Below are positions 50,279 through 59,543 of a stretch of 64,000 nt of DNA, piece by piece. Position 1 is the first letter of the stretch. The number at the start of each line of letters is the position of its first letter. A program made the translations under genes and the position numbers. The notes beneath the pieces are model-generated. The model was given only the letters and a program-made list of their open reading frames with translations, searched no databases and was not told where the DNA came from. The stretch spans positions 124,001 to 188,000 of the forward strand of contig NZ_CP166194.1 in NCBI RefSeq assembly GCF_045679545.1, given 5' to 3'. This DNA comes from Enterovibrio sp045679545 (GTDB lineage Bacteria > Pseudomonadota > Gammaproteobacteria > Enterobacterales > Vibrionaceae).

Positions 50279-50959
50279 ATGCGTTCAACGCTAACACCTC
50301 TCGTTTCAATTCTTATTTTTTCTTTGGCGGGCTGCAGCTCGACAGAGAGCATCAAGCCTCCTATACAAACCCAAACCGCTGCTATCCAAGGTGATGCAAC
50401 CACTATTTATTGGTTGGATGAACGCCAGGGATTTCCAGAATCGCTATCAGAACGTGTGTTGATGGGGGATTACGGTAAATACAGCACCGAATATCGCTGG
50501 CGTAAGGGTATTGTTCGCGAAATTCAGCGTGATGGCGAAGTCTTAATTGACGGAAAATTAACGCAGCAGTCTTTTCTGATCCGCTATGACTCTGAAGGTC
50601 AGGCTGTGTATCAACAGAATCGTCTAGATGGCGCTATGCGGCCATTGCGCACGACTGACCTTGTACGTTACTACCAGCAAGCCGAACAGGCGCTGAGTCA
50701 AGCCAGAGAGCTAAATAAAAGCGGCCATCAGTTTTTTCAAGGGTACTGGAGTGAAGGCATTTTGGAAGAGTGCTTTACTGACGAAGAGAAAGCGTTGTCG
50801 TTCGATGCTGCTGTGCCAAGTTTCATTGTGCAGCGACTCAACCAAGAAAATAACTTTATTGCCGCTGTGGGTAAAGTTGGACGTAAAAAAAATACGGTTA
50901 ATGCCATTATCGCGCTGGACAATGATAGCGCTGATTGCATCGAGCGCCCCGATTTATAA
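50279..50959 (+). CDS. yjaH: YjaH-like lipoprotein (DUF1481)
   Basis: 226 aa. N-terminal lipoprotein signal MRSTLTPLVSILIFSLAGC with the lipobox LAGC, so the mature protein would be anchored by lipid on Cys19. After it come a soluble domain and no recognised catalytic motif. The residue after Cys is Ser, which favours outer-membrane sorting by the +2 rule. The position after hupA matches E. coli yjaH. Start ATG 50279 chosen because it gives the signal peptide. Confidence 0.85.
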   Translation: MRSTLTPLVSILIFSLAGCSSTESIKPPIQTQTAAIQGDATTIYWLDERQGFPESLSERVLMGDYGKYSTEYRWRKGIVREIQRDGEVLIDGKLTQQSFLIRYDSEGQAVYQQNRLDGAMRPLRTTDLVRYYQQAEQALSQARELNKSGHQFFQGYWSEGILEECFTDEEKALSFDAAVPSFIVQRLNQENNFIAAVGKVGRKKNTVNAIIALDNDSADCIERPDL

Positions 50960-51022
50960 CGTACAGATGCTTCGCGCCTGATTGATAGGTTGTCCCGGAG
51001 TATCGTTAAAACGGCAAGGTAT

Positions 51023-51050
51023 AAAAAACGCGCTCAAAGGCGCGTTTTGT
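51023..51050. terminator. Bidirectional terminator yjaH/purD
   Basis: AAAACGCGC and GCGCGTTTT arms with a TCAAAG loop, A-run before and T after, between convergent genes. Confidence 0.85.
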
Positions 51051-51071
51051 GTTTTGAACGATGGTTGCAGA

Positions 51072-52361
51072 CTATTGGTTTTGCTCGCGAGCAATTGCTC
51101 GGTAACCAATGTCATCACGGTGGAACATGCCGTCCCAGCTAATTTGTGATGCCAGTGCATACGCACGCTGCTGTGCCTCAGACACGGTTTCCCCCATTGC
51201 CGTGGCACACAGAACTCGACCACCCGCAGTCACCACACTACCGTCTTTCTCTGCAGTGCCTGCATGGAAGACTTTCGCCGCATCCAATTCTTCTGTTGGC
51301 AAACCTGAGATCACGTCACCTTTGTTGTATGACGCTGGGTAGCCACCTGCAGCCAGTACCACACCGATAGATGCTCGCGGGTCCCATTTAGACTCAACGG
51401 TATCAAGTTTACCCTCAATCGCGGCTTGGCAAAGTTCAACCAAATCGGATTGCAGACGCACCATCATTGGCTGGGTTTCAGGGTCACCAAAGCGACAGTT
51501 GTATTCAATCACTTTTGGCGTGCCGTCGGCCATGATCATTAGGCCCGCGTATAAGAAGCCCGTGTAATCATTGCCTTCGGCTGCCATGCCGCGCACGGTT
51601 GGGAAGATGACGTCGTTCATCACACGATCGTGGATCTCTGCAGTAACAACGGGTGCTGGACTATAAGCGCCCATGCCGCCGGTATTTGGACCCGTATCGC
51701 CGTTGCCCACACGCTTGTGATCTTGGCTGGTGGCCATTGGCAGGACGTTTTTGCCGTCTACCATCACGATGAAGCTCGCTTCCTCACCATCGAGGAATTC
51801 TTCTACCACCACGCGGTGACCCGCTTCCCCAAATGCATTACCTGCCAGCATGTCACGGATAGCGGTTTCAGCTTCTTCCAATGTCATGGCAACAATCACA
51901 CCTTTACCTGCTGCGAGGCCGTCAGCTTTGACCACAATGGGAGCGCCTTTCTCACGGACATAGGCAAGAGCAGGCTCAATTTCAGTGAAGTTTTGATATT
52001 CAGCTGTTGGGATCTGATGGCGAGCAAGGAAATCTTTAGTGAAGGCTTTTGAACCTTCTAGTTGTGCAGCCGCGGCGGTTGGGCCAAAAATTGGCAACTC
52101 TTCTGCACGGAACGCATCAACCACGCCGATCACCAATGGTCCTTCAGGACCTACGATGGTTAGGCCGATATTTTTTTCTTTTGCAAACGCAATGAGTGCT
52201 GGAATGTCTTCAACGCCAATGGCGACGTTCTCAAGCTTTGGCTCCAATGCTGTGCCAGCGTTGCCGGGCGCAACAAACACAGTACCTACATGAGCTGATT
52301 GCGCCGCTTTCCACGCAAGCGCGTGCTCGCGGCCACCGTTGCCAATTACCAATACGTCCAT
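51072..52361 (-). CDS. purD: Phosphoribosylamine-glycine ligase
   Basis: Third reaction step region of purine synthesis: makes GAR from phosphoribosylamine, glycine and ATP. 429 aa with ATP-grasp motifs: VLVIGNGGREHALAWK at the N-terminus, VKADGLAAGKGVIVA, EEFLDGEEASFIVMVDG, and YNCRFGDPETQPMM. Start at ATG 52361 (a second ATG two codons upstream is possible). It lies 51 bp after purH on the same strand, forming the purHD operon. Confidence 0.97.
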   Translation of the reverse strand: MDVLVIGNGGREHALAWKAAQSAHVGTVFVAPGNAGTALEPKLENVAIGVEDIPALIAFAKEKNIGLTIVGPEGPLVIGVVDAFRAEELPIFGPTAAAAQLEGSKAFTKDFLARHQIPTAEYQNFTEIEPALAYVREKGAPIVVKADGLAAGKGVIVAMTLEEAETAIRDMLAGNAFGEAGHRVVVEEFLDGEEASFIVMVDGKNVLPMATSQDHKRVGNGDTGPNTGGMGAYSPAPVVTAEIHDRVMNDVIFPTVRGMAAEGNDYTGFLYAGLMIMADGTPKVIEYNCRFGDPETQPMMVRLQSDLVELCQAAIEGKLDTVESKWDPRASIGVVLAAGGYPASYNKGDVISGLPTEELDAAKVFHAGTAEKDGSVVTAGGRVLCATAMGETVSEAQQRAYALASQISWDGMFHRDDIGYRAIAREQNQ

Positions 52362-52412
52362 TTTCAATCCTTGTATAACATCAGCCCGGCAGAACCGGGC
52401 TGTTGAAAAATA

Positions 52413-54005
52413 TTAGTGACGGAAGTGGCGCATGCCAGTGAATACCATCGCCATACCGTGCTCATCGGCAGCAGCAATAACTTCGTCATCACGCATTGAG
52501 CCGCCAGGCTGAATCACGCAGGTAATCCCTGCTTCAGCGGCTGCATCAATGCCATCGCGGAACGGGAAGAAAGCATCAGATGCCATGACACTGCCTGCTA
52601 CTTCGAGGTTCTCGTCAGCGGCTTTAATACCCGCAATTTTTGCTGAGTAAACGCGGCTCATTTGCCCTGCACCCACACCGATGGTCATGTTGCCTTTGGC
52701 GTAAACAATCGCGTTAGATTTCACGTATTTTGCTACTTTCCAGCAGAACAAGGCATCACGTAACTCTTCTTCAGAAGGTTGGCGTTTTGATACGACCGTC
52801 AAATCACCAGACGACACCATGCCTTGGTCACGATCTTGAACCAGCAGACCGCCATTCACTCGCTTAACGTCAAAGCCAGTGGTCTGTGTGCTCCAAGCTC
52901 CACATACCAGCAAGCGCAAGTTTTTCTTGGTGCTTACGACATCAGCCGCTGCTTGTGACACGCTTGGTGCAATGATGACTTCTACAAACTGACGGTCAAC
53001 AATTGCTTGTGCAGTTTCAGCGTCCAGTTCACGGTTAAAGGCGATAATGCCGCCAAATGCGGATGTTGGGTCAGTTTTGTAAGCACGGTCATAGGCTTCA
53101 AGCAGGTTATCACCCAGTGCTACGCCGCATGGGTTTGCGTGTTTAACGATAACGCATGCTGGCTCAGCAAATTCTTTCACACACTCAAGTGCTGCATCTG
53201 TGTCTGCGATATTGTTGTAAGACAGAGCTTTGCCTTGAAGCTGAGTTGCAGTAGACACTGACGCTTCTTCTGGGTTGGCTTCCGTGTAGAAAGCGGCTGC
53301 TTGGTGGCTATTCTCGCCGTAGCGCATATCTTGCTTTTTGATGAACTGCTGGTTGAAGGTGCGCGGGAATTTCGACGCTTCATCACCTTCTTTATTGTCA
53401 CCATAAGAAGGAACCATGGTGCCGAAGTAGTTGGCGATCATGCCGTCATAGGCTGCCGTGTGTTCAAAAGCAGAAATGGCCAAATCGAAACGGGTTTTCA
53501 GTGTTAGAGAGCCGTCATTCGATGACATTTCTGCCAAAACGCGGTCGTAATCAGACGCATTAACCACGATGGCAACATCTTTGTGGTTCTTCGCTGCTGC
53601 GCGAACCATTGTCGGGCCACCAATATCGATGTTTTCTACCGCATCTTCCAGCGTACAGCCTTCTTTTGCGACAGTTTCTGCAAATGGGTAAAGATTGACG
53701 ACAACCATGTCGATAGGTGCAATATCATGCTTTTCCATGATGGCATCATCGGTATCGCGACGGCCAAGAATGCCACCGTGAACTTTCGGGTGCAGCGTTT
53801 TAACGCGACCATCCATCATTTCTGGAAAACCGGTGTAATCTGACACTTCAGTGACGTTCAGACCTTGCTCTGCCAGTAGGCGAGCGGTACCGCCGGTCGA
53901 TAGAATATCGACGCCTTTTTGTGAGAGAGTTTTGGCAAATTCAACAATGCCAGTTTTATCAGATACGCTAATCAATGCGCGACGAATAGGGCGAGCGTTT
54001 TCCAT
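52413..54005 (-). CDS. purH: Bifunctional AICAR formyltransferase / IMP cyclohydrolase
   Basis: 530 aa, last two steps to IMP. The N-terminal cyclohydrolase (RRALISVSDKTGIVEFA, STGGTARLL, DGRVKTLHPKVHGGIL; separate motifs) and C-terminal transformylase (VIVKHANPCGVA, SDAFFPFRDGIDAAAEAGI) are both present. I chose ATG 54005, with GAGATGG upstream. The PurR box at 54134 lies about 130 bp upstream. purH heads the purHD operon as in E. coli. Confidence 0.97.
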   Translation of the reverse strand: MENARPIRRALISVSDKTGIVEFAKTLSQKGVDILSTGGTARLLAEQGLNVTEVSDYTGFPEMMDGRVKTLHPKVHGGILGRRDTDDAIMEKHDIAPIDMVVVNLYPFAETVAKEGCTLEDAVENIDIGGPTMVRAAAKNHKDVAIVVNASDYDRVLAEMSSNDGSLTLKTRFDLAISAFEHTAAYDGMIANYFGTMVPSYGDNKEGDEASKFPRTFNQQFIKKQDMRYGENSHQAAAFYTEANPEEASVSTATQLQGKALSYNNIADTDAALECVKEFAEPACVIVKHANPCGVALGDNLLEAYDRAYKTDPTSAFGGIIAFNRELDAETAQAIVDRQFVEVIIAPSVSQAAADVVSTKKNLRLLVCGAWSTQTTGFDVKRVNGGLLVQDRDQGMVSSGDLTVVSKRQPSEEELRDALFCWKVAKYVKSNAIVYAKGNMTIGVGAGQMSRVYSAKIAGIKAADENLEVAGSVMASDAFFPFRDGIDAAAEAGITCVIQPGGSMRDDEVIAAADEHGMAMVFTGMRHFRH

Positions 54006-54133
54006 TGCTACCATCTCTTTAACTGTGGGGATAGGATACTTGGGAAAATCGCTGAATGAGAGCGACTTTGCCAAACACCCGATTTACGGCAGAACGTTGA
54101 TTGATTCGGCGCACATTCTAACCTAAATAACAG

Positions 54134-54149
54134 ACGCAATCGATTGCTT
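54134..54149. promoter_or_regulatory. Probable PurR operator upstream of purHD
   Basis: ACGCAATCGATTGCTT fits the consensus ANGCAANCGNTTNCNT at every fixed position. It is upstream of purH and 38 bp from the zntR-like start codon. Confidence 0.75.
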
Positions 54150-54186
54150 TTGTGGTTTTGTCACAAAAATAGGTGGAGGTGAATAA

Positions 54187-54609
54187 ATGAAGATGTTGCA
54201 GATAGGCCAGCTTGCTAAGCAGGCTGGGGTTTCCGGCGATACGCTGCGCTTTTACGAAAAAGTCGGGCTATTAAAACCGACGTCAAGAAACGAGAGCGGA
54301 TACCGCCTCTACAATGAAGATGCGCTCTCACGTGTTCATTTTATTATGAAAGCGAAACGTTTGGGGCTAACCCTAGATGACATTCAGGAAATGCTCGAAA
54401 TCCGGCTCGAAGCCAGTCAGCACAGTTGTGCTGAAGTGAAAGGCATAACGCAAAAGAAGCTGGATGAAATTGACCAAAAAATTGCGGAGCTCACTCAAAT
54501 TCGCGTCGCACTGAAAAAGATCAATGATGCTTGTTGTGGTCATGCTAATGATAATGCGAGTCATTGCTCGATTTTGGGTGCGCTCGAGACTAGTTCAGAC
54601 ATCAATTAA
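54187..54609 (+). CDS. zntR: Zn(II)-responsive MerR-family regulator ZntR
   Basis: 140 aa. N-terminal MerR winged helix (QIGQLAKQAGVSGDTLRFYE) followed by a dimerisation coiled coil. Metal site: Cys in QHSCAEVK, and C-terminal CCGHANDNASHC with the CC-x-H-x4-C pattern of ZntR, not the shorter CueR loop. It likely activates a zinc exporter elsewhere; no zntA lies here. It is divergent from purH and convergent with tpx. Confidence 0.9.
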   Translation: MKMLQIGQLAKQAGVSGDTLRFYEKVGLLKPTSRNESGYRLYNEDALSRVHFIMKAKRLGLTLDDIQEMLEIRLEASQHSCAEVKGITQKKLDEIDQKIAELTQIRVALKKINDACCGHANDNASHCSILGALETSSDIN

Positions 54610-54611
54610 GC

Positions 54612-54645
54612 GAACATATAAGGAGGCCAGCCTCCTTATATGTTC
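54612..54645. terminator. Perfect 15-bp palindrome between zntR and tpx
   Basis: GAACATATAAGGAGG, loop CCAG, and exact complement. It lies between convergent genes but has no U-run on either side. A terminator or transcript-end stabiliser is likely. Confidence 0.6.
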
Positions 54646-54653
54646 AGCGCGCT

Positions 54654-55154
54654 TTACGCCAAGGCGGCTAGTGCAGCCTCATAGTTTGGCTCATTGGTCA
54701 GTTCGTCGATTAACTCAACATGTTTCACAACGCCGCCTTCGTTAATGACGACTACGGCACGCGCAGTGAGCCCCACCATTGGACCCGCGCCCACGGCAAC
54801 GCCATAGTCTGTGGCAAAGTTTGGGCTGCGGAACGTTGAAGCATGTTGAACGTTCTTCAGCCCTTCTAGTTCACAAAAGCGGCTTGCTGCAAAAGGAAGA
54901 TCGGCAGAGATGCAAACCACCTTGGTGTTGTTCAGTGATGCCGCTTTCTCGTTAAACGCACGAACACTGCTGGCGCAGGTCGGGGTATCAATGCTTGGGA
55001 AAATGTTCAATACCACTTTATTGCCGCGTAGGCTTTCGAGTGTCAGATCAGATAAGTCCTGTGCCGCTAATGTAAAGTCAGGTGCGGGAGTTCCGATCTG
55101 CGGCAAATCGCCGGTCAGAGGGATGGGTTGTCCTTGAAAATGAATCTGCGACAT
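54654..55154 (-). CDS. tpx: Thiol peroxidase
   Basis: 166 aa atypical 2-Cys peroxiredoxin that reduces lipid and H2O2 peroxides with thioredoxin. Peroxidatic Cys in PSIDTPTCASSVRAFN, resolving Cys in ASRFCELEGL. N-terminal HFQGQPIPLTGDLPQIG is the Tpx signature. Start ATG 55154 follows AAGGAGAGC; the upstream open frame is not homologous. Confidence 0.96.
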   Translation of the reverse strand: MSQIHFQGQPIPLTGDLPQIGTPAPDFTLAAQDLSDLTLESLRGNKVVLNIFPSIDTPTCASSVRAFNEKAASLNNTKVVCISADLPFAASRFCELEGLKNVQHASTFRSPNFATDYGVAVGAGPMVGLTARAVVVINEGGVVKHVELIDELTNEPNYEAALAALA

Positions 55155-55356
55155 CTTGCTCTCCTTGATGGATGGAATGGTTATCGCGTTAAGTTTGGCA
55201 TAAAGGCTGCCGTTATTTGTGTATGAAAAACGCAATACGCCATAAGTCTTTGTTGAGACCAATTTGGGGCAAAAAATAGTGTTAGTGAAGCTTAGAAGAG
55301 TGTGATAGCGTCAAGGCAACGAAAAGGATAAACAGTTTCAATGGATAAGGATTGAG

Positions 55357-55635
55357 ATGTTAAAGGTTAACGAATATTTCGATGGGCATGTAAAGTCGAT
55401 TGGATTTGAGAACAAAGGCCCAGTCAGTATGGGTGTGATGGAAGTCGGTGAATACACCTTCGGCACAGCAGCACCAGAGCGTATGACCGTGGTGAAAGGT
55501 GAGCTTACGGTAAAATTGCCGGGTCGTATCGAATGGGAAACCTACGGTGCTGGTGATAGCTTTGAAGTGCCCGGCGAATCATCATTTCAGGTTCAAATTA
55601 CGCAAACATCTGCTTACTTGTGTGAATACCTGTAA
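55357..55635 (+). CDS. ppnP: Pyrimidine/purine nucleoside phosphorylase PpnP
   Basis: 92 aa single-domain cupin (DUF1255, formerly YaiE). Phosphorolyses several nucleosides in E. coli. Seen: VNEYFDGHVKSIGFE, GVMEVGEYTFGTAAPERMTV, KGELTVKLPG, and FEVPGESSFQVQ. Single gene between divergent tpx and convergent glycosyltransferase. Confidence 0.93.
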   Translation: MLKVNEYFDGHVKSIGFENKGPVSMGVMEVGEYTFGTAAPERMTVVKGELTVKLPGRIEWETYGAGDSFEVPGESSFQVQITQTSAYLCEYL

Positions 55636-55653
55636 CCCCCACATTATTTCAAT

Positions 55654-55680
55654 AAAAAAGCGCCATTTAGGCGCTTTTTT
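55654..55680. terminator. Bidirectional terminator ppnP / glycosyltransferase
   Basis: AAAAAAGCGCC-ATTTA-GGCGCTTTTTT between convergent genes. Confidence 0.92.
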
Positions 55681-55716
55681 ATTGGCTGCGATCTGAGGGC
55701 ATTAACGTCAGGTCGC

Positions 55717-56895
55717 TCATCTTTTTGGCGATGATGACCTCGTTGCTCCATCCAGATATATCGCCTCAAGCTTGTCAGCATGACCTTGCATGGAAAAGTG
55801 TTGAAGCGCGCGGTGATAGGCTTTGATCGCATTGCTCTCACGCAGCACATCATCGTCCAGATAGTGTTTCAGGCCAGCCGCAATAGACGCTGCATCCTGA
55901 GGCGTGCAATACACACCTGTCTCCTCCAGAATCTCTGGCAGTGCACCTGTGTTTGACACCACGAGCGCACAATGTTGCGCCATGGCTTCAATCGCCGTCA
56001 GCCCAAATGCTTCGTTCCAGTAAGGCAGGCACACGATTTGAATTTCTTCTAGCAGCGTCGGTACGTTTTTACGATAGCCTGCAAGATGAATACGATCAGC
56101 GAAAGGGGACGTGCGCGCTTTTTCTTGCAACAACCCTGAAAAGGTCTCATCAGCGCCCTCATCAGGGTTGAGTCCACCAATCAAAACCAAGTGTGCGTTA
56201 GGGTAATCTTTCGCAATCAACTCAAACCCCGCCAGCAGATCGGCTTGCCCTTTCCCATCGCAGATACGGCCTACTGAGCCAATAAATAGGGTGTCGTGTG
56301 AAAGGCCATACTCGTCAGCCAATAAGTGCGGTCGGGTAGCCTCATCAAAGGTTTTCTCTTCGATGTAAGTACCTAGCCACAAACGCTCAATGTTACTTTC
56401 AGGCACAGGCAGCGCTTTGATGTTGCGCTGATAAGTTTCGTTGCTGATAGATAGCACCTGATCGACATGTTTATACACCCAGCGGTGATAGATATCTTTC
56501 TTCGGACGTTTAACGCCCATGTGTTCAGTGAACACGGTGTAGCGGCGGGTCAGCAGGCTCAAAAGCGCGGAGATCAGGATATCGCCCGACTTATGACAAT
56601 GCACAATTTGGACGTCGTTGGCTTTGAGCCAATTGTTGAGCGCAAAGAGTGTCGGGCCGAATAGGGCGGATTTTTTCGGCACGGTGAACACATCCATGCC
56701 TGCGTCTTTCATTGCATTAGCAACACGGGAGTTCTCAGATGCCAGCCCAAACACACGATAGCCTTTGTCGATAAACTCTTTACCCATGCGGGCAGGATAC
56801 ATTTCAAGGCCGCCCCAACCAGTGGACAGACAGATATGCAAGATACCCGGCTTGTTCTGTGCGGCAGTGTTGTTTAAGGCATCAGCCTGACCCAT
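55717..56895 (-). CDS. GT4-type glycosyltransferase (GT-B fold)
   Basis: 392 aa. The N-terminal domain begins ILHICLSTGWGGLEMYPARM, with the nucleotide-sugar acceptor side; VHCHKSGD and FTEHMG lie in the first half. The C-terminal domain has FIGSVGRICDGKGQADLL and the EX7E motif region NEAFGLTAIEAMAQH. No signal peptide. Sugar donor and acceptor are unknown. It is alone, not in an LPS or capsule cluster, between ppnP and fis. Its G+C looks like its neighbours. Confidence 0.85.
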   Translation of the reverse strand: MGQADALNNTAAQNKPGILHICLSTGWGGLEMYPARMGKEFIDKGYRVFGLASENSRVANAMKDAGMDVFTVPKKSALFGPTLFALNNWLKANDVQIVHCHKSGDILISALLSLLTRRYTVFTEHMGVKRPKKDIYHRWVYKHVDQVLSISNETYQRNIKALPVPESNIERLWLGTYIEEKTFDEATRPHLLADEYGLSHDTLFIGSVGRICDGKGQADLLAGFELIAKDYPNAHLVLIGGLNPDEGADETFSGLLQEKARTSPFADRIHLAGYRKNVPTLLEEIQIVCLPYWNEAFGLTAIEAMAQHCALVVSNTGALPEILEETGVYCTPQDAASIAAGLKHYLDDDVLRESNAIKAYHRALQHFSMQGHADKLEAIYLDGATRSSSPKR

Positions 56896-57027
56896 GTTTA
56901 TCTCCTGAAAAAACTTTCGCTAGATGCGAATAAAACAGCAAAGTCAGCAGGGAGTATATAACGAAGGCGAGGAGAGGTGCAGTGTGAGTGTCGCTTGAGG
57001 GTATTGTTTGTTGGGGATAAAAACGCA

Positions 57028-57054
57028 AAAGCCAGACTTTGCAGTCTGGCTTCT
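57028..57054 (-). terminator. Terminator of the dusB-fis operon
   Basis: Minus strand AAGCCAGACT-GCAA-AGTCTGGCTTTT after the fis stop. Confidence 0.85.
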
Positions 57055-57081
57055 ACTGAAAACCGTTAAGACAGATGAACC

Positions 57082-57378
57082 TTAGTTCATGCCGTACTTT
57101 TTCAGTTTCTTACGCAGAGTACCGCGGTTGATACCCATCATGGTCGCTGCACGGGTTTGGTTACCGCGAGTGTATTGCATGATGGTGTCCAGCAGTGGTT
57201 GCTCAACTTCTGCCAGTACCAGCTCGTACAGGTCATTGACTTCCTGGCCATTCAACTGCGCTAGGTAGTTTTTCAGGGAGGCTTTTACTGAGTCACGCAG
57301 TGGCTTCTGGGTGATTTGATCTTGTGAAGTCACAGTAGTCACTGTCAATGCTTCTGAAGTCAGGTTTTGTTCGAACAT
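57082..57378 (-). CDS. fis: DNA-binding protein Fis
   Basis: 98 aa nucleoid protein and rRNA activator. The C-terminal part (RGNQTRAATMMGINRGTLRKK region, with the HTH) reads almost as in E. coli. N-terminal beta-hairpin region is present. Second gene of the dusB-fis operon. It is expected to act on the three rrn promoters in this same window. Confidence 0.98.
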   Translation of the reverse strand: MFEQNLTSEALTVTTVTSQDQITQKPLRDSVKASLKNYLAQLNGQEVNDLYELVLAEVEQPLLDTIMQYTRGNQTRAATMMGINRGTLRKKLKKYGMN

Positions 57379-57401
57379 ACTCTGTCAGCTCTTCTCGTAT
57401 T

Positions 57402-58367
57402 TTATGCAACGTTTACGAAATAATCTTGCAGCGCATCGATCTGCTGGTGGGCATCGTCGATTGCGTTGAAAGTCCGGCGAAAATCGCCAATCAAATCATG
57501 TTCTTTCAGGTACCATCCCACGTGTTTACGTGCAATACGTAGCCCTTTGAGATCACCATAAAATTGGTGTAGCTCTTGAACATGACCTAACAAAATTGCT
57601 TTGATCTCATCCATTGGGGGAGCGGCTAGCTCTTCACCGGTGGCGAGATAGTGTTGAATCTCTCTAAAAATCCACGGACGCCCTTGTGCCGGGCGACCAA
57701 TCATTAAGGCATCTGCGCCTGTGTATTCCAACACTTGTTTGGCTTTCTGAGGGGAGTCAATATCTCCGTTGGCGATAACGGGAATGGAAACTGCCTCTTT
57801 GACCGCTCTTATGCTGTCGTACTCAGCCTCTCCTTTGTACATACACGCGCGAGTTCGACCGTGAAGGGCCAACGCTTGAATGCCACAGTCTTCGGCCATT
57901 CTGGCAATCTGGATACAATTTCTATTCTCCAGATCCCAGCCTGTCCGTGTTTTTAGTGTGACGGGAACGTCCACTGCAGACACAACTGCTTTTAGGATTT
58001 GCTCAATGATGTCAGGTCGGGTCAGCAAAGCTGAACCGGCCAGTTTCTTATTGACCTTTTTTGCCGGGCAACCCATGTTGATATCGACGATCTGAGCGCC
58101 ATTTTCAACACAGTAACGCGCGGCATCTGCCATCAATGCTGGTTCAGCACCAGCAATCTGAACAGAGCGGATACCCTTTTCATCGAGATGAACCATCCGG
58201 TTTTTCGATTTGGCGGTGTGCCACATCGCCGGATTGGAAGACATCATTTCGCTCACCGCCATACCTGCACCGTGGCGCAAACACAGTTCGCGAAATGGCT
58301 TATCTGTTACGCCAGCCATGGGCGCGACAATAAGTGTGTTTTCCAGCTTGTACGGTCCGATCTGCAA
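57402..58367 (-). CDS. dusB: tRNA-dihydrouridine synthase B
   Basis: Reduces uridine (U17 in E. coli) in the tRNA D loop using FMN and NADPH. PMAGVTDKPFRELC near the N-terminus, DINMGCPAKKVNKKLAGSAL with the catalytic Cys, ALHGRTRACMYKGEA, and IANGDIDSP. The start is uncertain. TTG 58367 gives 321 aa, exactly the E. coli length, and begins QIGPYKLENTLIVAPMAG in the expected place. ATG 58400 and TTG 58433 are in frame and open. Followed by fis at 23 bp. Confidence 0.93.
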   Translation of the reverse strand: MQIGPYKLENTLIVAPMAGVTDKPFRELCLRHGAGMAVSEMMSSNPAMWHTAKSKNRMVHLDEKGIRSVQIAGAEPALMADAARYCVENGAQIVDINMGCPAKKVNKKLAGSALLTRPDIIEQILKAVVSAVDVPVTLKTRTGWDLENRNCIQIARMAEDCGIQALALHGRTRACMYKGEAEYDSIRAVKEAVSIPVIANGDIDSPQKAKQVLEYTGADALMIGRPAQGRPWIFREIQHYLATGEELAAPPMDEIKAILLGHVQELHQFYGDLKGLRIARKHVGWYLKEHDLIGDFRRTFNAIDDAHQQIDALQDYFVNVA

Positions 58368-58514
58368 GGTGATATCTTCAATGTCAGCAAGGGCGCGCAT
58401 TTTACGCATTTTTTCCCAGTCTGAAAAGGCCAATATTTGAGCGTTCTGTATTGATTTTCTAAAAAGCCAGTGAATTCAAATTTTTAGTATAAAATTTGTT
58501 CGATTATCACTGAG

Positions 58515-59399
58515 TTAGGCTTTCTCGGCAGTGATACGACACCACTCTTCCTTCACGATAATCTCGTCAACCGTCAATTCATCGCGATAACAATCGGCCA
58601 CAGACTTGGCCTGAGCTTCTAAAACGCCAGACATTGCCAATTTGCCTTTTGGTGCCATCAGGCTTTTGATAACGGGAGAGAGCTCACGAAGAGGACCGGC
58701 CAGAATGTTGGCTACCACGATTTCTGCTTGCAGATTATCAGGCTGATCTTTGGGTAGGAACAACTCAAGGCGGTCAGAAACACCATTGCGTTCTGCATTG
58801 TCTTTTGATGCTTGCAACGCTTGCGGGTCGATATCGATGCCGATCACTTTCTCTGCGCCCAGCAGCAGTGCCGCTAGTGATAGAATGCCAGAGCCACAAC
58901 CAAAATCGATCACAGTTTTGCCTTTCAGATCGAGACCATCTAACCATTCAAGACACAGTGATGTGGTTGGATGAGTCCCCGTGCCAAATGCAAGGCCAGG
59001 ATCAAGCATGATGTTGACAGCATCAGGGTCGGGGGCATCACACCAGCTAGGGCAAACCCATAGACGTTGGCCAAAACGCATTGGCTTGAAGTTGTCCATC
59101 CAAGCGCGTTCCCAATCTTTATCTTCTAATTGTTCGATTTTATGCGCGAAACCTTCCACAAGCAGTGGGCTTGCTTTCAGTACGCTCATTACCGCATCCA
59201 TGTCGGTTTCTGCATCGTATAGTGCCACGATGTCAGTTTCACCCCACAAGCGTGTTTCGCCTGGCATAGGTTCAAAGACAGGCGTGTCTTTGGCATCAAG
59301 AAAAGTCACGGACAGGGCGCCAGCGTCCTCCATCAGCATGTCGCCAATGGCTTCTGCCGTTTCCGCTGTTGCGTTTAGTTTGATTTGAATCCAAGGCAT
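58515..59399 (-). CDS. prmA: Ribosomal protein L11 methyltransferase
   Basis: 294 aa. Trimethylates L11 (rplK, also in this window). N-terminal MPWIQIKLNATAETAEAIGD substrate-recognition domain; the C-terminal SAM domain has MLDPGLAFGTGTHPTTSLCL, VIDFGCGSGILSLAAL and VANILAGPL. I start at ATG 59399; the longer frame to 59504 covers the panF terminator. Last of accBC-yhdT-panF-prmA type order. Confidence 0.96.
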   Translation of the reverse strand: MPWIQIKLNATAETAEAIGDMLMEDAGALSVTFLDAKDTPVFEPMPGETRLWGETDIVALYDAETDMDAVMSVLKASPLLVEGFAHKIEQLEDKDWERAWMDNFKPMRFGQRLWVCPSWCDAPDPDAVNIMLDPGLAFGTGTHPTTSLCLEWLDGLDLKGKTVIDFGCGSGILSLAALLLGAEKVIGIDIDPQALQASKDNAERNGVSDRLELFLPKDQPDNLQAEIVVANILAGPLRELSPVIKSLMAPKGKLAMSGVLEAQAKSVADCYRDELTVDEIIVKEEWCRITAEKA

Positions 59400-59502
59400 G
59401 GCTAATTCACTTTTCGTTTTACTACGGTTTGAGGGGGCGGATTCTAGCATAAAAAGTAGGCAGCCCGCATAGGGGGGAATAGGGGCATGGGTAAGAAAGG
59501 GC

Positions 59503-59529
59503 AAAAAAACGGACAGCCGAGGCTGTCCG
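59503..59529 (-). terminator. Terminator after panF
   Basis: Minus strand GGACAGCC-TC-GGCTGTCC-G then seven T. It lies 15 bases past the panF stop and overlaps the prmA upstream region. Confidence 0.85.
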
Positions 59530-59543
59530 AGGAGAGGGGGATA

